DNA from: Bacteroides sp. 519
GTDB taxonomy: Bacteria > Bacteroidota > Bacteroidia > Bacteroidales > Bacteroidaceae
Direction of reading: 5' to 3'
Length of the DNA: 64,000 nucleotides
NCBI RefSeq assembly: GCF_010500955.1
Contig: NZ_QVMJ01000019.1
Coordinates: 1-64,000 of the forward strand
Shown here: piece by piece, positions 36,101 to 44,110 of the stretch
Numbering within the stretch: position 1 is the first letter of the stretch
How the letters are laid out: each line of letters begins with the position of its first letter
The notes under the pieces: generated by a model
Told to the model about the DNA's origin: nothing
What the model saw: only the letters and a program-made list of their open reading frames with translations
Databases searched by the model: none
Made by a program: the position numbers and the translations under genes

Positions 36101-38674
36101 AAGGCAAACACTTATCTTCAAGTGGATATGACTTCGGCACCGGTACACGAAAAAGATTCTATATCCGAACAATGGTTACTGTTAAATACTCATTCGGCTG
36201 CAATTGCCCAACGTTCGCTTATCAATACCTATCAAAACACCGAAACGTATATACGCCATACATTCCATCATCCTGCCACACTTAATGGAACAGGCAATGT
36301 AAGCGGATATGTGTACGATAGTTCCGGCGAACCACTTATTGGTGTAAGTGTACTGATAAGCGGTACTTCGCAAGGTACAATAACCGATATCGATGGTTAC
36401 TTTAGTATCAATGTAACTTCGGAAAATGATGTGCTTGAATTCTTCTATATCGGATATAAGAAAAAAACGATAAAAGCAGACGGGAAATCAAAGCTATCGG
36501 TGGTACTGGAAGAAGACGATCTGGCATTAGATGAGGTTGTTGTAGTGGGATATGGTACACAAAGAAAATCAATGAGTAGTGCAGCTGCCGAAAAACCTGC
36601 GCCATCCGACACCCCAGCCGAAGAGTTTGAAGAATCGGATGATGATGTAGAAACCCAAGTAGCTGAAAAGAAACTATACAACGAACTACTTATGATGAAC
36701 GGTTTGCGCCGGAACTTCTCCGATGTAGGTTTCTGGGAACCCAAGCTTTATACCGATAAGCTAGGACAGGCCGAGTTTACTGTAACATTCCCCGATAACA
36801 TTACCCGTTGGGATGCAGTTATATATGCCATGAACCGCAAATTGCAAACAGCTACGTTCAGGCACTCCATCCGGTCGTACAAACCGTTAATGGGCGAACT
36901 CAAAACTCCCCAGTTCCTTACAGTAGGCGATTCGAGCTACTTCTCGGGAACCGTGCGCAATTATACCGGCGATGCTCAGATAGATGGTAAAATAGTATTT
37001 ACCCATCAAGGCGATACACTTATAAACAAAGAGATTGATTTTAAAAACCTGCATACAGATAAACTATTGGTACATGTTCCTTGCGATACCGACAGCATAA
37101 CCACACAATACATTTTCACCCGCAACGATGGTTATACTGATGGCGAAGAACGTAGCATTGTAATAGTACCTCAGGGTACAGAAGTTGCCGATGGTACATT
37201 GCAATTCCTTCGCAACGGAGAAACACATAACTTCCGGGCACATGATAATGAAGAAGTGCATCTTACCATAACCGGTAAACAACTCGATGTATATGTTAGC
37301 GCCATGCAATATCTGGGTGGTTACAAATATGCTTGCAATGAGCAACTTGCTTCTAAACTGATTGGTTTGCTCAACTACAAACTATATGCAGCTTATGCAG
37401 GAAAGAAATTCAATTACGATAAAGACATCAATCACATCATTAAAAGATTGGTTGGCAATCAGAATGACGAAAAGCTTTGGTCGTGGTGGGGACGTACTTC
37501 GAATACCTCTTATTGGATGTCGGCGCACATATTGCGTGCTTTGAATATGGCAAAGAAGGCCGGATATACGGTTGCACTGAACACACAAACCATTGAAACC
37601 AACTACAAGGATATTACATCTTATAGAAAGATCAATGTGTACAGGGATATTGAAACCCTTTATGCCTTGTCGGAAATAGGCGCTTCCGAAGATTATCTGG
37701 CTGCGGTTGATACGCTTCAGAAAGAGCTTCGCGTAGAAGAAATACGGTTGGATTCTATTGCAAAGGCACATAAATACACTCCTCATTCGCTACTGAAAGA
37801 AAAAATGATGCTTTGGGATATTCAGCAAAGACAAGGTGTTTCTGTAACCGATAGTTTGCGCCAATACCTGAAAGAAGATATCCTTGGTTTGGTTTACTGT
37901 GAAGATGATAAAAGCATTCGCAGTTGGTATTCAAACAAGATGCAATCTACCCTGATAGCTTATAACATGATAAAAAGAGATTCGGCACTTGTGCACCTTA
38001 AAGAGCCTATGCAAATGTATATTCTGGGTAGCCGGGAGTATGGCTGGAATACCTATCAGGCAGCAACTGTTGTATCTACCGTATTGCCCGATTTGTTGGA
38101 AGGAACAGGAACCCAAAATCAGCCTGCCAATATACAACTCAAAGGCAAGTATAACGAGGAGGTAACAACATTCCCATTCCAAACAACTCTTCTGCCGGGC
38201 GAAGAACTGGAGGTTAAGAAAATAGATGGGATTCCGTTAATATACAGTGTTCATAGTTATAAACGGGTAACCGAAGCCTCTGATAGCAAAGCATTTGATG
38301 TTACCACTACTTTAGAAACGGAAACTCTTACGGCAGGTATTCCTGTTAAAATGAGGGTAGATGTAACTGTAAAACAGGAAGGCGCAGAACATGTTATGAT
38401 TGAGATTCCTCTTCCTGCCGGATGCAGCTATGCTTCTAAATGGAGTTATAATTATTACTATTACGGTACAGAAACGCATCGTGAATATTTCAAAGAGAAA
38501 ACTTCCATCTTCTGCGAAAAGCTACCGCAGGGTAAGTATCATTTCATTATTGAATTGTTGCCGCGGTATACAGGTAACTACATATTGAATCCTGCCAAAG
38601 TAGAGTTGATGTATCAACCGGTGATTCATGCAAATAATGATATGAGGGAGGTTAGGATTGAGGAAAGAGAGTAA
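33134..38674 (+). CDS. Alpha-2-macroglobulin family protein with inserted SusC-like regulatory segment
   Basis: 1846 residues from ATG 33134, giving signal MNSLQKASALVLFIVLSIASYAQ (no lipobox). MG2-type domains are visible at ~190 (LITDKNKYKPGETIRF) and ~580 (YPGQKVNSTITVKDYNG). The A2M domain lies at ~1200 (LYTDKLGQAEFTVTFPDNITRWDA). The thioester motif CNEQ is at 1401-1404, so a reactive thioester is possible. Unusually, residues ~1054-1135 are a carboxypeptidase-regulatory-like domain (VSGYVYDSSGEPLIGVSVLI) followed by EVVVVGYGTQRKS (1134-1146), the sequence that opens SusC-type TonB-dependent transporters, but no barrel follows. Family role: trapping foreign proteases in the periplasm. 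No PBP1C gene is adjacent. Confidence 0.9.
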   Translation: MNSLQKASALVLFIVLSIASYAQSDWKLGPDETFVFEINNKEALKLLKTNTYKGIVKTMLHSPKGSFTGKSWTNTPEQGHFIYVNIHKNKVDYSYHPIIPFQVFLFKEYGVLTLQVVDNDGNIRRDAKVKLERDRVPYDPASQTYTVNDESDKEKRILTVELNKFQAVFDLQKHFVNPYWNNDDDDEDDRPDFYSYLITDKNKYKPGETIRFKSYALTGRKTPIKKDLEVWMRTSNRSWSYKKVGTVSPHHPGGFAGEIHLHDSLELLLDQHYSFHLKDQKGRFVAQTNFLYEDYELYDNSLNINLSANRHYYPNTNKLEIAATDVNGLFLPDMKASVTILRRNVLTSYTDILMLPDTLYNQDIDLDSSGPTTIDIPASLFKESDCEYLINVLAFTPDNQRMERNTYATFFRSSYDILQTIEGDEICFSFHELGVEKNVEAEISYGDNELYKRVTLPYREKFDQKIDYYSVKVPQYCKSFSTSMIYTGLELNGGIENGKLDLELINPLGLNFTWYLYEGNILIQKGGQKGFDFVPHKAIDENKTYYLEIFYYIGEEERAFRRTFSADPKHLRMDVNLPERIYPGQKVNSTITVKDYNGKPIPNVDITAFAYNSLLRHYVPDLPYYGKTSEGREQRVSYSMSRKSFLYSGDLDYNYWKTRAGLDKLEYYQFLHPTDSMFRYEVASPDYVTQFAPFVIANGEQVEIYVIERNDTPIYFSWTEQPKAYSFPVNSWGRPEKITLRLYDRAIVFDSLYFAHGKKTILSIDFDNLPKEAKSIYLGGFRHHEQTRYEKLIARFPIANTKEATYLRRGVDSTLVYHPIFGHRNQTVLVGPIPEGYSSYNGGVRYRHAGGYSYQFEDNIVYREKENNLFPRSLFKCTYEDFRNLYDFYFSPTVWNNILMANKRSGFIWHPQSIHISQQNMDINLRLPVEADASGVANLLFQQIDTDSIISPDRLEYGTRKFTQIPYDTYHVIVLYNNGKYLRKDSVSLKANTYLQVDMTSAPVHEKDSISEQWLLLNTHSAAIAQRSLINTYQNTETYIRHTFHHPATLNGTGNVSGYVYDSSGEPLIGVSVLISGTSQGTITDIDGYFSINVTSENDVLEFFYIGYKKKTIKADGKSKLSVVLEEDDLALDEVVVVGYGTQRKSMSSAAAEKPAPSDTPAEEFEESDDDVETQVAEKKLYNELLMMNGLRRNFSDVGFWEPKLYTDKLGQAEFTVTFPDNITRWDAVIYAMNRKLQTATFRHSIRSYKPLMGELKTPQFLTVGDSSYFSGTVRNYTGDAQIDGKIVFTHQGDTLINKEIDFKNLHTDKLLVHVPCDTDSITTQYIFTRNDGYTDGEERSIVIVPQGTEVADGTLQFLRNGETHNFRAHDNEEVHLTITGKQLDVYVSAMQYLGGYKYACNEQLASKLIGLLNYKLYAAYAGKKFNYDKDINHIIKRLVGNQNDEKLWSWWGRTSNTSYWMSAHILRALNMAKKAGYTVALNTQTIETNYKDITSYRKINVYRDIETLYALSEIGASEDYLAAVDTLQKELRVEEIRLDSIAKAHKYTPHSLLKEKMMLWDIQQRQGVSVTDSLRQYLKEDILGLVYCEDDKSIRSWYSNKMQSTLIAYNMIKRDSALVHLKEPMQMYILGSREYGWNTYQAATVVSTVLPDLLEGTGTQNQPANIQLKGKYNEEVTTFPFQTTLLPGEELEVKKIDGIPLIYSVHSYKRVTEASDSKAFDVTTTLETETLTAGIPVKMRVDVTVKQEGAEHVMIEIPLPAGCSYASKWSYNYYYYGTETHREYFKEKTSIFCEKLPQGKYHFIIELLPRYTGNYILNPAKVELMYQPVIHANNDMREVRIEERE

Positions 38675-38718
38675 TTATGTTTAAAAGAATGCCACATGGG
38701 AAATTTGTTCAACGAAGA

Positions 38719-38751
38719 TTGAGTCTAATTGGTTAATGGATATTATCTTTG
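38719..38751 (+). promoter_or_regulatory. Promoter of BRO-N/Fic gene
   Basis: TTGA at 38719-38722, 21-base spacer, TATCTTTG at 38744-38751. It overlaps an in-frame ATG at 38749, so translation must begin downstream, at 38773. Confidence 0.65.
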
Positions 38752-38772
38752 CAAGTAGACTTTTTATTTGAG

Positions 38773-39654
38773 ATGAATAATAACAAAATATCAATTCGTT
38801 TTTTCAATGACCATGAAGTTCGTGCTATTTGGGACGACGAGAACAGTAAATGGTGGTTTTCTGTTTTAGATATTGTTGCTGTTCTTACAGGTCAAGATGA
38901 TTATTCAAAAACACGAAACTATTGGAAATACCTCAAAAATAAGCTTCGGAAGGAGAAGAATGAGTTGGTTAGTGGCACTAACCAACTCAAATTATTAGCT
39001 TCTGATGGAAAGAAATATTTAACAGATACTCTTGATAGTGAAGGCGTTATTCTACTTGCAAAGAATTTCCCCAATAATAAAGCTGCTAAATTTCTTGATT
39101 GGTTTACATATAGCGACAATAGTATTGATGGACAAAGCAGAAAAAAAGCTTATACATTTTTCGAAAGTAACCTCATTTGTGAAGAAGAAATAGGAACAAC
39201 CAAAAGTTTACAGCAAATTCATGCCTACTTATTTGGTGGACTTTATGATTTCGCTGGGCAAATAAGGCAGAAGAATATTTCAAAAGGTGGTTTTCAGTTT
39301 GCTGTGTCGCACTTTTTAGGTAATACCTTAAAGCAGATAGAACGAATGCCAGAAAACACCTTTGAGGAAATTGTTGATAAATACGTTGAAATGAATATTG
39401 CCCACCCATTCATGGAAGGCAATGGACGAAGCACACGAATTTGGTTGGATTTGATTTTTAAGAAACAACTAAAACGTTGTGTGGATTGGAGTAAGATCAA
39501 CAAAAAAGATTATTTAAGTTCAATGATGCAAAGTTCTATAGATAGTACAAGGCTAAAAAGCTTATTAAAGAATGCTCTTACTCATGAAATCAACAGTCGT
39601 GAAATGTTTATGAAAGGGATTGATTATTCATACTATTATGAAGAAAACGAATAG
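38773..39654 (+). CDS. BRO-N domain fused to Fic domain
   Basis: 293 residues from ATG 38773. Residues ~5-110 match the BRO-N (phage antirepressor-like) fold (IRFFNDHEVRAIWDDEN.KWWFSVLDIVAVLTG, YWKYLKNKL, LTDTLDSEGVILLA). Residues ~125-260 are a Fic domain with a complete core motif HPFMEGNGRSTR (His211) and LYDFAGQIRQKNISKGG as the flap. Family role: transfer of AMP or another nucleotide moiety to a protein. The C-terminal tail (YSYYYEENE) may be an autoinhibitory helix but does not match the SxxxE(G/N) motif exactly. It has its own promoter and is followed at 17 bases by a lipoprotein gene. It could be a toxin, phage-defence or housekeeping Fic enzyme; a separate antitoxin was not recognised. 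Confidence 0.85.
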   Translation: MNNNKISIRFFNDHEVRAIWDDENSKWWFSVLDIVAVLTGQDDYSKTRNYWKYLKNKLRKEKNELVSGTNQLKLLASDGKKYLTDTLDSEGVILLAKNFPNNKAAKFLDWFTYSDNSIDGQSRKKAYTFFESNLICEEEIGTTKSLQQIHAYLFGGLYDFAGQIRQKNISKGGFQFAVSHFLGNTLKQIERMPENTFEEIVDKYVEMNIAHPFMEGNGRSTRIWLDLIFKKQLKRCVDWSKINKKDYLSSMMQSSIDSTRLKSLLKNALTHEINSREMFMKGIDYSYYYEENE

Positions 39655-39671
39655 CAAAAAACACACTACAA

Positions 39672-40943
39672 ATGAATAAAATATTCTTTTTACACTTCTT
39701 TTTATTGTTTATCATACTTCAGATAACAGCTTGCACCCCAAAGGGAATAGAAGGTAGATGGGTTGCTAAAGATGGCTCATATATCTTTTTACACGAAGAT
39801 GGGCGTTTCGATGCATCTTTACACTCTGACGATTCTTACTTCTATGGCGATTGGGCTATTGAAGATGATACAATCTTGGTATTAGAAGGGCAGGCAAGCC
39901 GAAGACTGAAAAACGACCTGAATCGATATTTGGGATTAGGTACCAGTTCGTATACTGTATACAAATTGAAAGGATATACAAACGACAGTTTATACCTGGA
40001 TATGTATAACAACACAACTGGCAATTACTTAAAAGAATATCAATATCACGAAACACCGGATGTATACCCCATTACATTTGCCCGGCAAAAGGTGAAACCG
40101 GTAGAACCGGAACTGCAATATTGGACCAAAGAAAGGAATCTGTGGAGAAACCAGTCGGAAGATATGGAACACCCACTGATGAGTCACGAAAGAAAAAACA
40201 GGGAAGCCTTACGTTTTGCTATATCGTACCTTACATATTATACACAAGTACAAAAAATAGAAGCACCTTTAAGTGCCATTGTACTCCCCCTGCATCCAAC
40301 CAAAGGTGCAGGCTATTCATATTTCGACAGTCATCGGTTTGGTGAAGTTTCGGGCAATTGGAATACAATTTATGATAGTCGCGGTGTTGCTGCTGAAGCT
40401 GCATGGTATTTCAGATGGATATACGAGCATACCGATGTAGATGTATTAGTAGATAGTGTGGAAGGACTTAACGAAAAACTTTTGTTTACCTTAGAGTATT
40501 ATCTGGAAAACTTGGGTAAAGCAGAAGCAGAACGTGCCCGCCTGAAACAACTATATGAAGAAGATACAATTCGAGATACAATACCCCTATTACGTTTCGA
40601 AGTCAGCCCTGCAAAAAAGCTGAAAACCCGTCAGGATATTATAGATGCATTAAATTATCGGATTGACCTCGAAATAAAGAAAATGAAATTGTATCGGACT
40701 ATGTTTAGTGATTTCGGATTCTTTGGTTACTTGCCATTTAAAATACCATATAGTAAAGAAATAGAAAAGAAAAATGAAGTATATGACGATTGGTGGCTTA
40801 CTTTTGAAGATAAACATAGTATCGCAATTACAATGCTTTATGAGGCGTTCGATCAGGTAGTGGCCAAACCAAGGGAGGAGTATATGTATATAGAAGATAG
40901 GTATATTGATATAATGGAACAGATAAAGAGGAATTTAAAATAA
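39672..40943 (+). CDS. Lipoprotein of unknown function
   Basis: 423 residues with a lipoprotein signal (LFIILQITACTP). The N-terminal ~110 residues look like a small lipocalin-like barrel (IEGRWVAKDGSYIFLHEDGRFDASL, YFYGDWAIEDDTILVLEG). The remainder is mostly helical with conserved-looking WYFRWIYEHTDVDVLVD and a charged segment. I recognise no family. It is 17 bases after the Fic gene and 16 bases before the TPR/HTH gene, so the three are probably co-transcribed. Confidence 0.65.
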   Translation: MNKIFFLHFFLLFIILQITACTPKGIEGRWVAKDGSYIFLHEDGRFDASLHSDDSYFYGDWAIEDDTILVLEGQASRRLKNDLNRYLGLGTSSYTVYKLKGYTNDSLYLDMYNNTTGNYLKEYQYHETPDVYPITFARQKVKPVEPELQYWTKERNLWRNQSEDMEHPLMSHERKNREALRFAISYLTYYTQVQKIEAPLSAIVLPLHPTKGAGYSYFDSHRFGEVSGNWNTIYDSRGVAAEAAWYFRWIYEHTDVDVLVDSVEGLNEKLLFTLEYYLENLGKAEAERARLKQLYEEDTIRDTIPLLRFEVSPAKKLKTRQDIIDALNYRIDLEIKKMKLYRTMFSDFGFFGYLPFKIPYSKEIEKKNEVYDDWWLTFEDKHSIAITMLYEAFDQVVAKPREEYMYIEDRYIDIMEQIKRNLK

Positions 40944-40959
40944 ACTTAAAAACAATTGT

Positions 40960-42102
40960 ATGGGCACAAATAACCTAAAAATACTACTTTATTTCTTTCT
41001 ATTTATTCTTGGAAGCGCATGCCATTCCTCGGGCCCGGTGAAGAGAGAACTGGCACTGGCCGATTCATTAATGGAAGAAAACCCCGACACAGCTATGTAC
41101 TTATTGCAAACCATAGTTAATCCCGAAATAATGTCGGAAGAAGAGTACGCTATCTATTGCTTGCTTACCACACAAGCTGCCGATCTGACAAATGTGTCCC
41201 ATACATCGGATGAATTGATAACAGTAGCAGTTAATCATTTTAAATCAAGCAATAACCTTACCCTGCGTGCAAAGTCTCATTACTATATGGCACGGGTAAA
41301 AGAAGATATGCAGGAACCAATTCCGGCAGAAGAACATTACCTGCTGGCTGCCACAGCAATGGAGAAAACAAAAGACTATAAACAAACCGGGGCTATCTAT
41401 ACCCACATCAGTGAGTTTTATCTGCAAGCAGGAAGGTACGAAGACTCACATGCTATGCAGCAGAAAGCCTACAATAACTATTTGCTGGCTGCACGCGAAG
41501 AAAGGAATTTATCTCCGTTTATCATCTTTTTACCCATTGTTATTATAAGCATTTTGTTGTTCTTCCTTATACGCTACCAGTTGTTTCTTCGGAAAGAGAA
41601 AAAGCATTTAGAGAAACAGGAAAAACAACTCAGTACCGCCCGTGTTACTATAGAAACACAGCGAACAGAGTTAAACCACCTGAAACGTGAATTAAAGGCT
41701 GTACAGAAAAACATCTATAACTCGTCGGGAATTGTGCAAAAGGTGCGGATGTTTAATAATATCCCTGTTACATCTAAAGAGAAACCAACACTCACAGAAC
41801 TCGAATGGAACCAATATCTCAATATTTTAGACGAAACTTTCGGTTTTGTTTCTTCTCTAAGGAAAAGCTATCATAAACTTACAGATATTGATATCCGGAT
41901 TTGTGCATTGTTGCGCGAAGGTATTTCGACTGCGCATATAAGTACAGTTATGAGTATGACACCCGATACCTTGAGCCGCCGGATGCAACGGATTAAAAGC
42001 GAAAAGATGAATAAGGCGAAATCGCCTTATTCATTGGATGTGATTTTACAAGATACTTCACTTTTATTGTCCCTTTCAGTAAATTATTCTAAATTTGCAT
42101 GA
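40960..42102 (+). CDS. TPR / membrane / HTH regulator-like protein
   Basis: 380 residues. The N-terminus looks like a lipoprotein or signal anchor (FFLFILGSACHSS). Residues ~25-175 are TPR-like helices. A strong membrane segment is at ~183-203 (SPFIIFLPIVIISILLFFLI), followed by a coiled coil (~207-250). The C-terminal ~100 residues contain a LuxR-like helix-turn-helix (LTDIDIRICALLREGISTAHISTVMSMTPDTLSRRMQRIK). This architecture is common in Bacteroidota and suggests an inner-membrane protein coupling a periplasmic TPR sensor to a cytoplasmic DNA-binding domain. The stop overlaps the promoter of dxs. Confidence 0.75.
   Translation: MGTNNLKILLYFFLFILGSACHSSGPVKRELALADSLMEENPDTAMYLLQTIVNPEIMSEEEYAIYCLLTTQAADLTNVSHTSDELITVAVNHFKSSNNLTLRAKSHYYMARVKEDMQEPIPAEEHYLLAATAMEKTKDYKQTGAIYTHISEFYLQAGRYEDSHAMQQKAYNNYLLAAREERNLSPFIIFLPIVIISILLFFLIRYQLFLRKEKKHLEKQEKQLSTARVTIETQRTELNHLKRELKAVQKNIYNSSGIVQKVRMFNNIPVTSKEKPTLTELEWNQYLNILDETFGFVSSLRKSYHKLTDIDIRICALLREGISTAHISTVMSMTPDTLSRRMQRIKSEKMNKAKSPYSLDVILQDTSLLLSLSVNYSKFA
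42066..42097 (+). promoter_or_regulatory. Promoter of dxs
   Basis: ATTG at 42066-42069, 20-base spacer, TAAATTTG at 42090-42097. It lies within the last codons of the upstream gene. It rules out the in-frame ATG at 42099 and fixes the start at 42120. Confidence 0.75.
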
Positions 42103-42119
42103 AATTCGCTTTAGAAATA

Positions 42120-44018
42120 ATGGAGAACGAGACATATAACTTACTGAACGGTATTTCCTTTCCGGATGATCTACGTAAATTGAACGTTGACGATCTACCA
42201 GAAGTATGCCGAGAGTTAAGACAAGATATAATAAAAGAACTTTCATGCAACCCCGGGCATTTTGCAGCCAGTTTAGGAGTAGTAGAACTAACTGTAGCTT
42301 TGCATTATGTATATAACACCCCTTACGACCGTATTGTATGGGATGTAGGCCATCAAGCCTATGGGCATAAAATATTAACCGGACGGCGCGAAACGTTTTC
42401 AACCAACCGAAAGTTTAAAGGTATTCGTCCTTTTCCTTCACCCGAAGAGAGCGAATACGATACTTTTACCTGTGGCCATGCTTCCAATTCTATTTCGGTA
42501 GCCCTTGGTATGGCTGTAGCGGCCGAATATAAAGGAGAAAAAGACCGGCATGTAGTGGCCGTAATCGGAGATGGCTCTATGAGTGGTGGTCTGGCATTCG
42601 AAGGACTCAACAATACCTCGACTACTTCAAACAATCTTTTGATTATTCTGAACGATAACGATATGTCCATCGACCGCAGCGTTGGTGGAATGAAACAGTA
42701 TCTGTTTAACCTTACAACCTCAAACAAGTACAACCAATTACGTTTCAGGATGTCTAAGATGTTGCACAAAATCGGAATACTGAACGAGAACCGACGCAAA
42801 ATTCTGATTCGTTTTGGCAACAGCTTAAAGTCTTTACTGGCACAACAACAGAACATTTTCGAAGGAATGAACATCCGTTACTTTGGTCCGGTTGATGGGC
42901 ATGATGTGAAAAACATTGCCCGCATTCTCAAAGATGTTAAAGACATGAAGGGGCCCAAAATACTCCATTTACATACCGTAAAAGGCAGAGGATTTGAACC
43001 GGCCGAGAAAGAAGCAACAATATGGCATGCCCCAGGTAAGTTCGATCCCGAAACCGGTGAACGCTATCAGATTAATACCGAAGGGATGCCTCCACTTTAT
43101 CAAACCGTATTTGGTAATACATTGCTGGAACTGGCAAAAGCCAACGATAAGATAATGGGGATTACACCTGCCATGCCTAGCGGCAGCTCCATGAATATTA
43201 TGATGAACGCCATGCCCGAAAGAGCCTTTGATGTTGGTATAGCCGAAGGACATGCAGTAACCTTCTCGGGCGGATTAGCCAAAGATGGGCTGTTACCTTT
43301 CTGTGCCATCTATTCATCATTTATGCAACGGGCTTACGACAATATTATACACGATGTGGCTATCCAAAACCTGAATGTAGTATTTTGTATAGACCGTGGC
43401 GGACTGGTAGGCGAAGATGGGCCCACACATCATGGTGTGTTCGATCTGGCATATCTGCGTCCTATTCCAAATCTTACAATATCTTCTCCAATGGACGAAT
43501 GGGAGTTGCGAAACCTTATGTACACAGCCCAATTACCCGATAAAGGCCCATTTGCTATACGCTACCCCCGTGGCAGAGGAAACAAAACCGATTGGCAATC
43601 TCCATTCGAAGAAATTCAAATAGGAAAAAGCAGAAAACTTAAAGATGGCAAAGATATAGCAGTTATTACTATCGGACCGATAGGAACACTGGCCGAAAAA
43701 GCCATTGCACGTGCTGAAGAAGAAAAAGGAATCAGTATAGCACATTACGATTTGCGTTTTGTTAAACCTATCGACGAAGAAGCATTGCACGAAATAGGAC
43801 GTAAATTCACAAAGATTGTCACTATTGAAGATGGTGTTGTTAAAGGCGGTATGGGAAGTGCCATACTCGAATTTATGTCGGACCATAATTATTACCCCAT
43901 AATTAAACGCATTGGTGTGCCCGATAAGTTTATAGAACACGGTTCTGTTCCCGAACTTTATAATTTATGCGGCATGGATGAAGAAGGGATTTATAGAGTT
44001 TTGAGTGATGAGTTTTGA
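42120..44018 (+). CDS. dxs: 1-deoxy-D-xylulose-5-phosphate synthase
   Basis: 632 residues from ATG 42120, the usual length of the family (MENETYNLLNGISFPDDLRKL). The thiamine diphosphate motif GDGSMSGGLAFEGLNN begins near residue 149. FCIDRGGLVGEDGPTHHG marks the transketolase-like central domain, and the C-terminal domain has AHYDLRFVKPID. It makes DXP from pyruvate and glyceraldehyde-3-phosphate, the first step of the MEP isoprenoid pathway, in the cytoplasm. The last codons (VLSDEF) and the stop are themselves part of a gagtgatgagttt repeat that continues to trkA. dxs-trkA-trkH order is usual in Bacteroidales. Confidence 0.97.
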   Translation: MENETYNLLNGISFPDDLRKLNVDDLPEVCRELRQDIIKELSCNPGHFAASLGVVELTVALHYVYNTPYDRIVWDVGHQAYGHKILTGRRETFSTNRKFKGIRPFPSPEESEYDTFTCGHASNSISVALGMAVAAEYKGEKDRHVVAVIGDGSMSGGLAFEGLNNTSTTSNNLLIILNDNDMSIDRSVGGMKQYLFNLTTSNKYNQLRFRMSKMLHKIGILNENRRKILIRFGNSLKSLLAQQQNIFEGMNIRYFGPVDGHDVKNIARILKDVKDMKGPKILHLHTVKGRGFEPAEKEATIWHAPGKFDPETGERYQINTEGMPPLYQTVFGNTLLELAKANDKIMGITPAMPSGSSMNIMMNAMPERAFDVGIAEGHAVTFSGGLAKDGLLPFCAIYSSFMQRAYDNIIHDVAIQNLNVVFCIDRGGLVGEDGPTHHGVFDLAYLRPIPNLTISSPMDEWELRNLMYTAQLPDKGPFAIRYPRGRGNKTDWQSPFEEIQIGKSRKLKDGKDIAVITIGPIGTLAEKAIARAEEEKGISIAHYDLRFVKPIDEEALHEIGRKFTKIVTIEDGVVKGGMGSAILEFMSDHNYYPIIKRIGVPDKFIEHGSVPELYNLCGMDEEGIYRVLSDEF

Positions 44019-44110
44019 GTGATGAGTTAACGATGCCGAATGGAAACTCATCACTCAAAACTCAAAACTCACTACTCATAACTCACTACTCAAAACTCAA
44101 AACTCAAAGT
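43997..44110. repeat. GAGTGATGAGTTTT array with inverted partner between dxs and trkA
   Basis: Direct words GAGTTTTGAGTGAT run from 43997, inside dxs. A loop (aacgatgccgaatgg) follows, then complementary words AACTCATCACTCAAAACTC and ACTCAAAACTC to 44110. The dxs stop codon lies inside the array and the trkA start directly follows it. Confidence 0.9.

Noticed and set aside
42099..42119. Upstream ATG for dxs
   Set aside because: It lies two bases after the -7 box, before the expected transcript start. The 42120 ATG gives the usual N-terminus.
44015..44110. Upstream start for trkA giving a 478-residue protein
   Set aside because: The added 32 residues are translated repeat and precede the conserved MKIIIAGAGEVG start.
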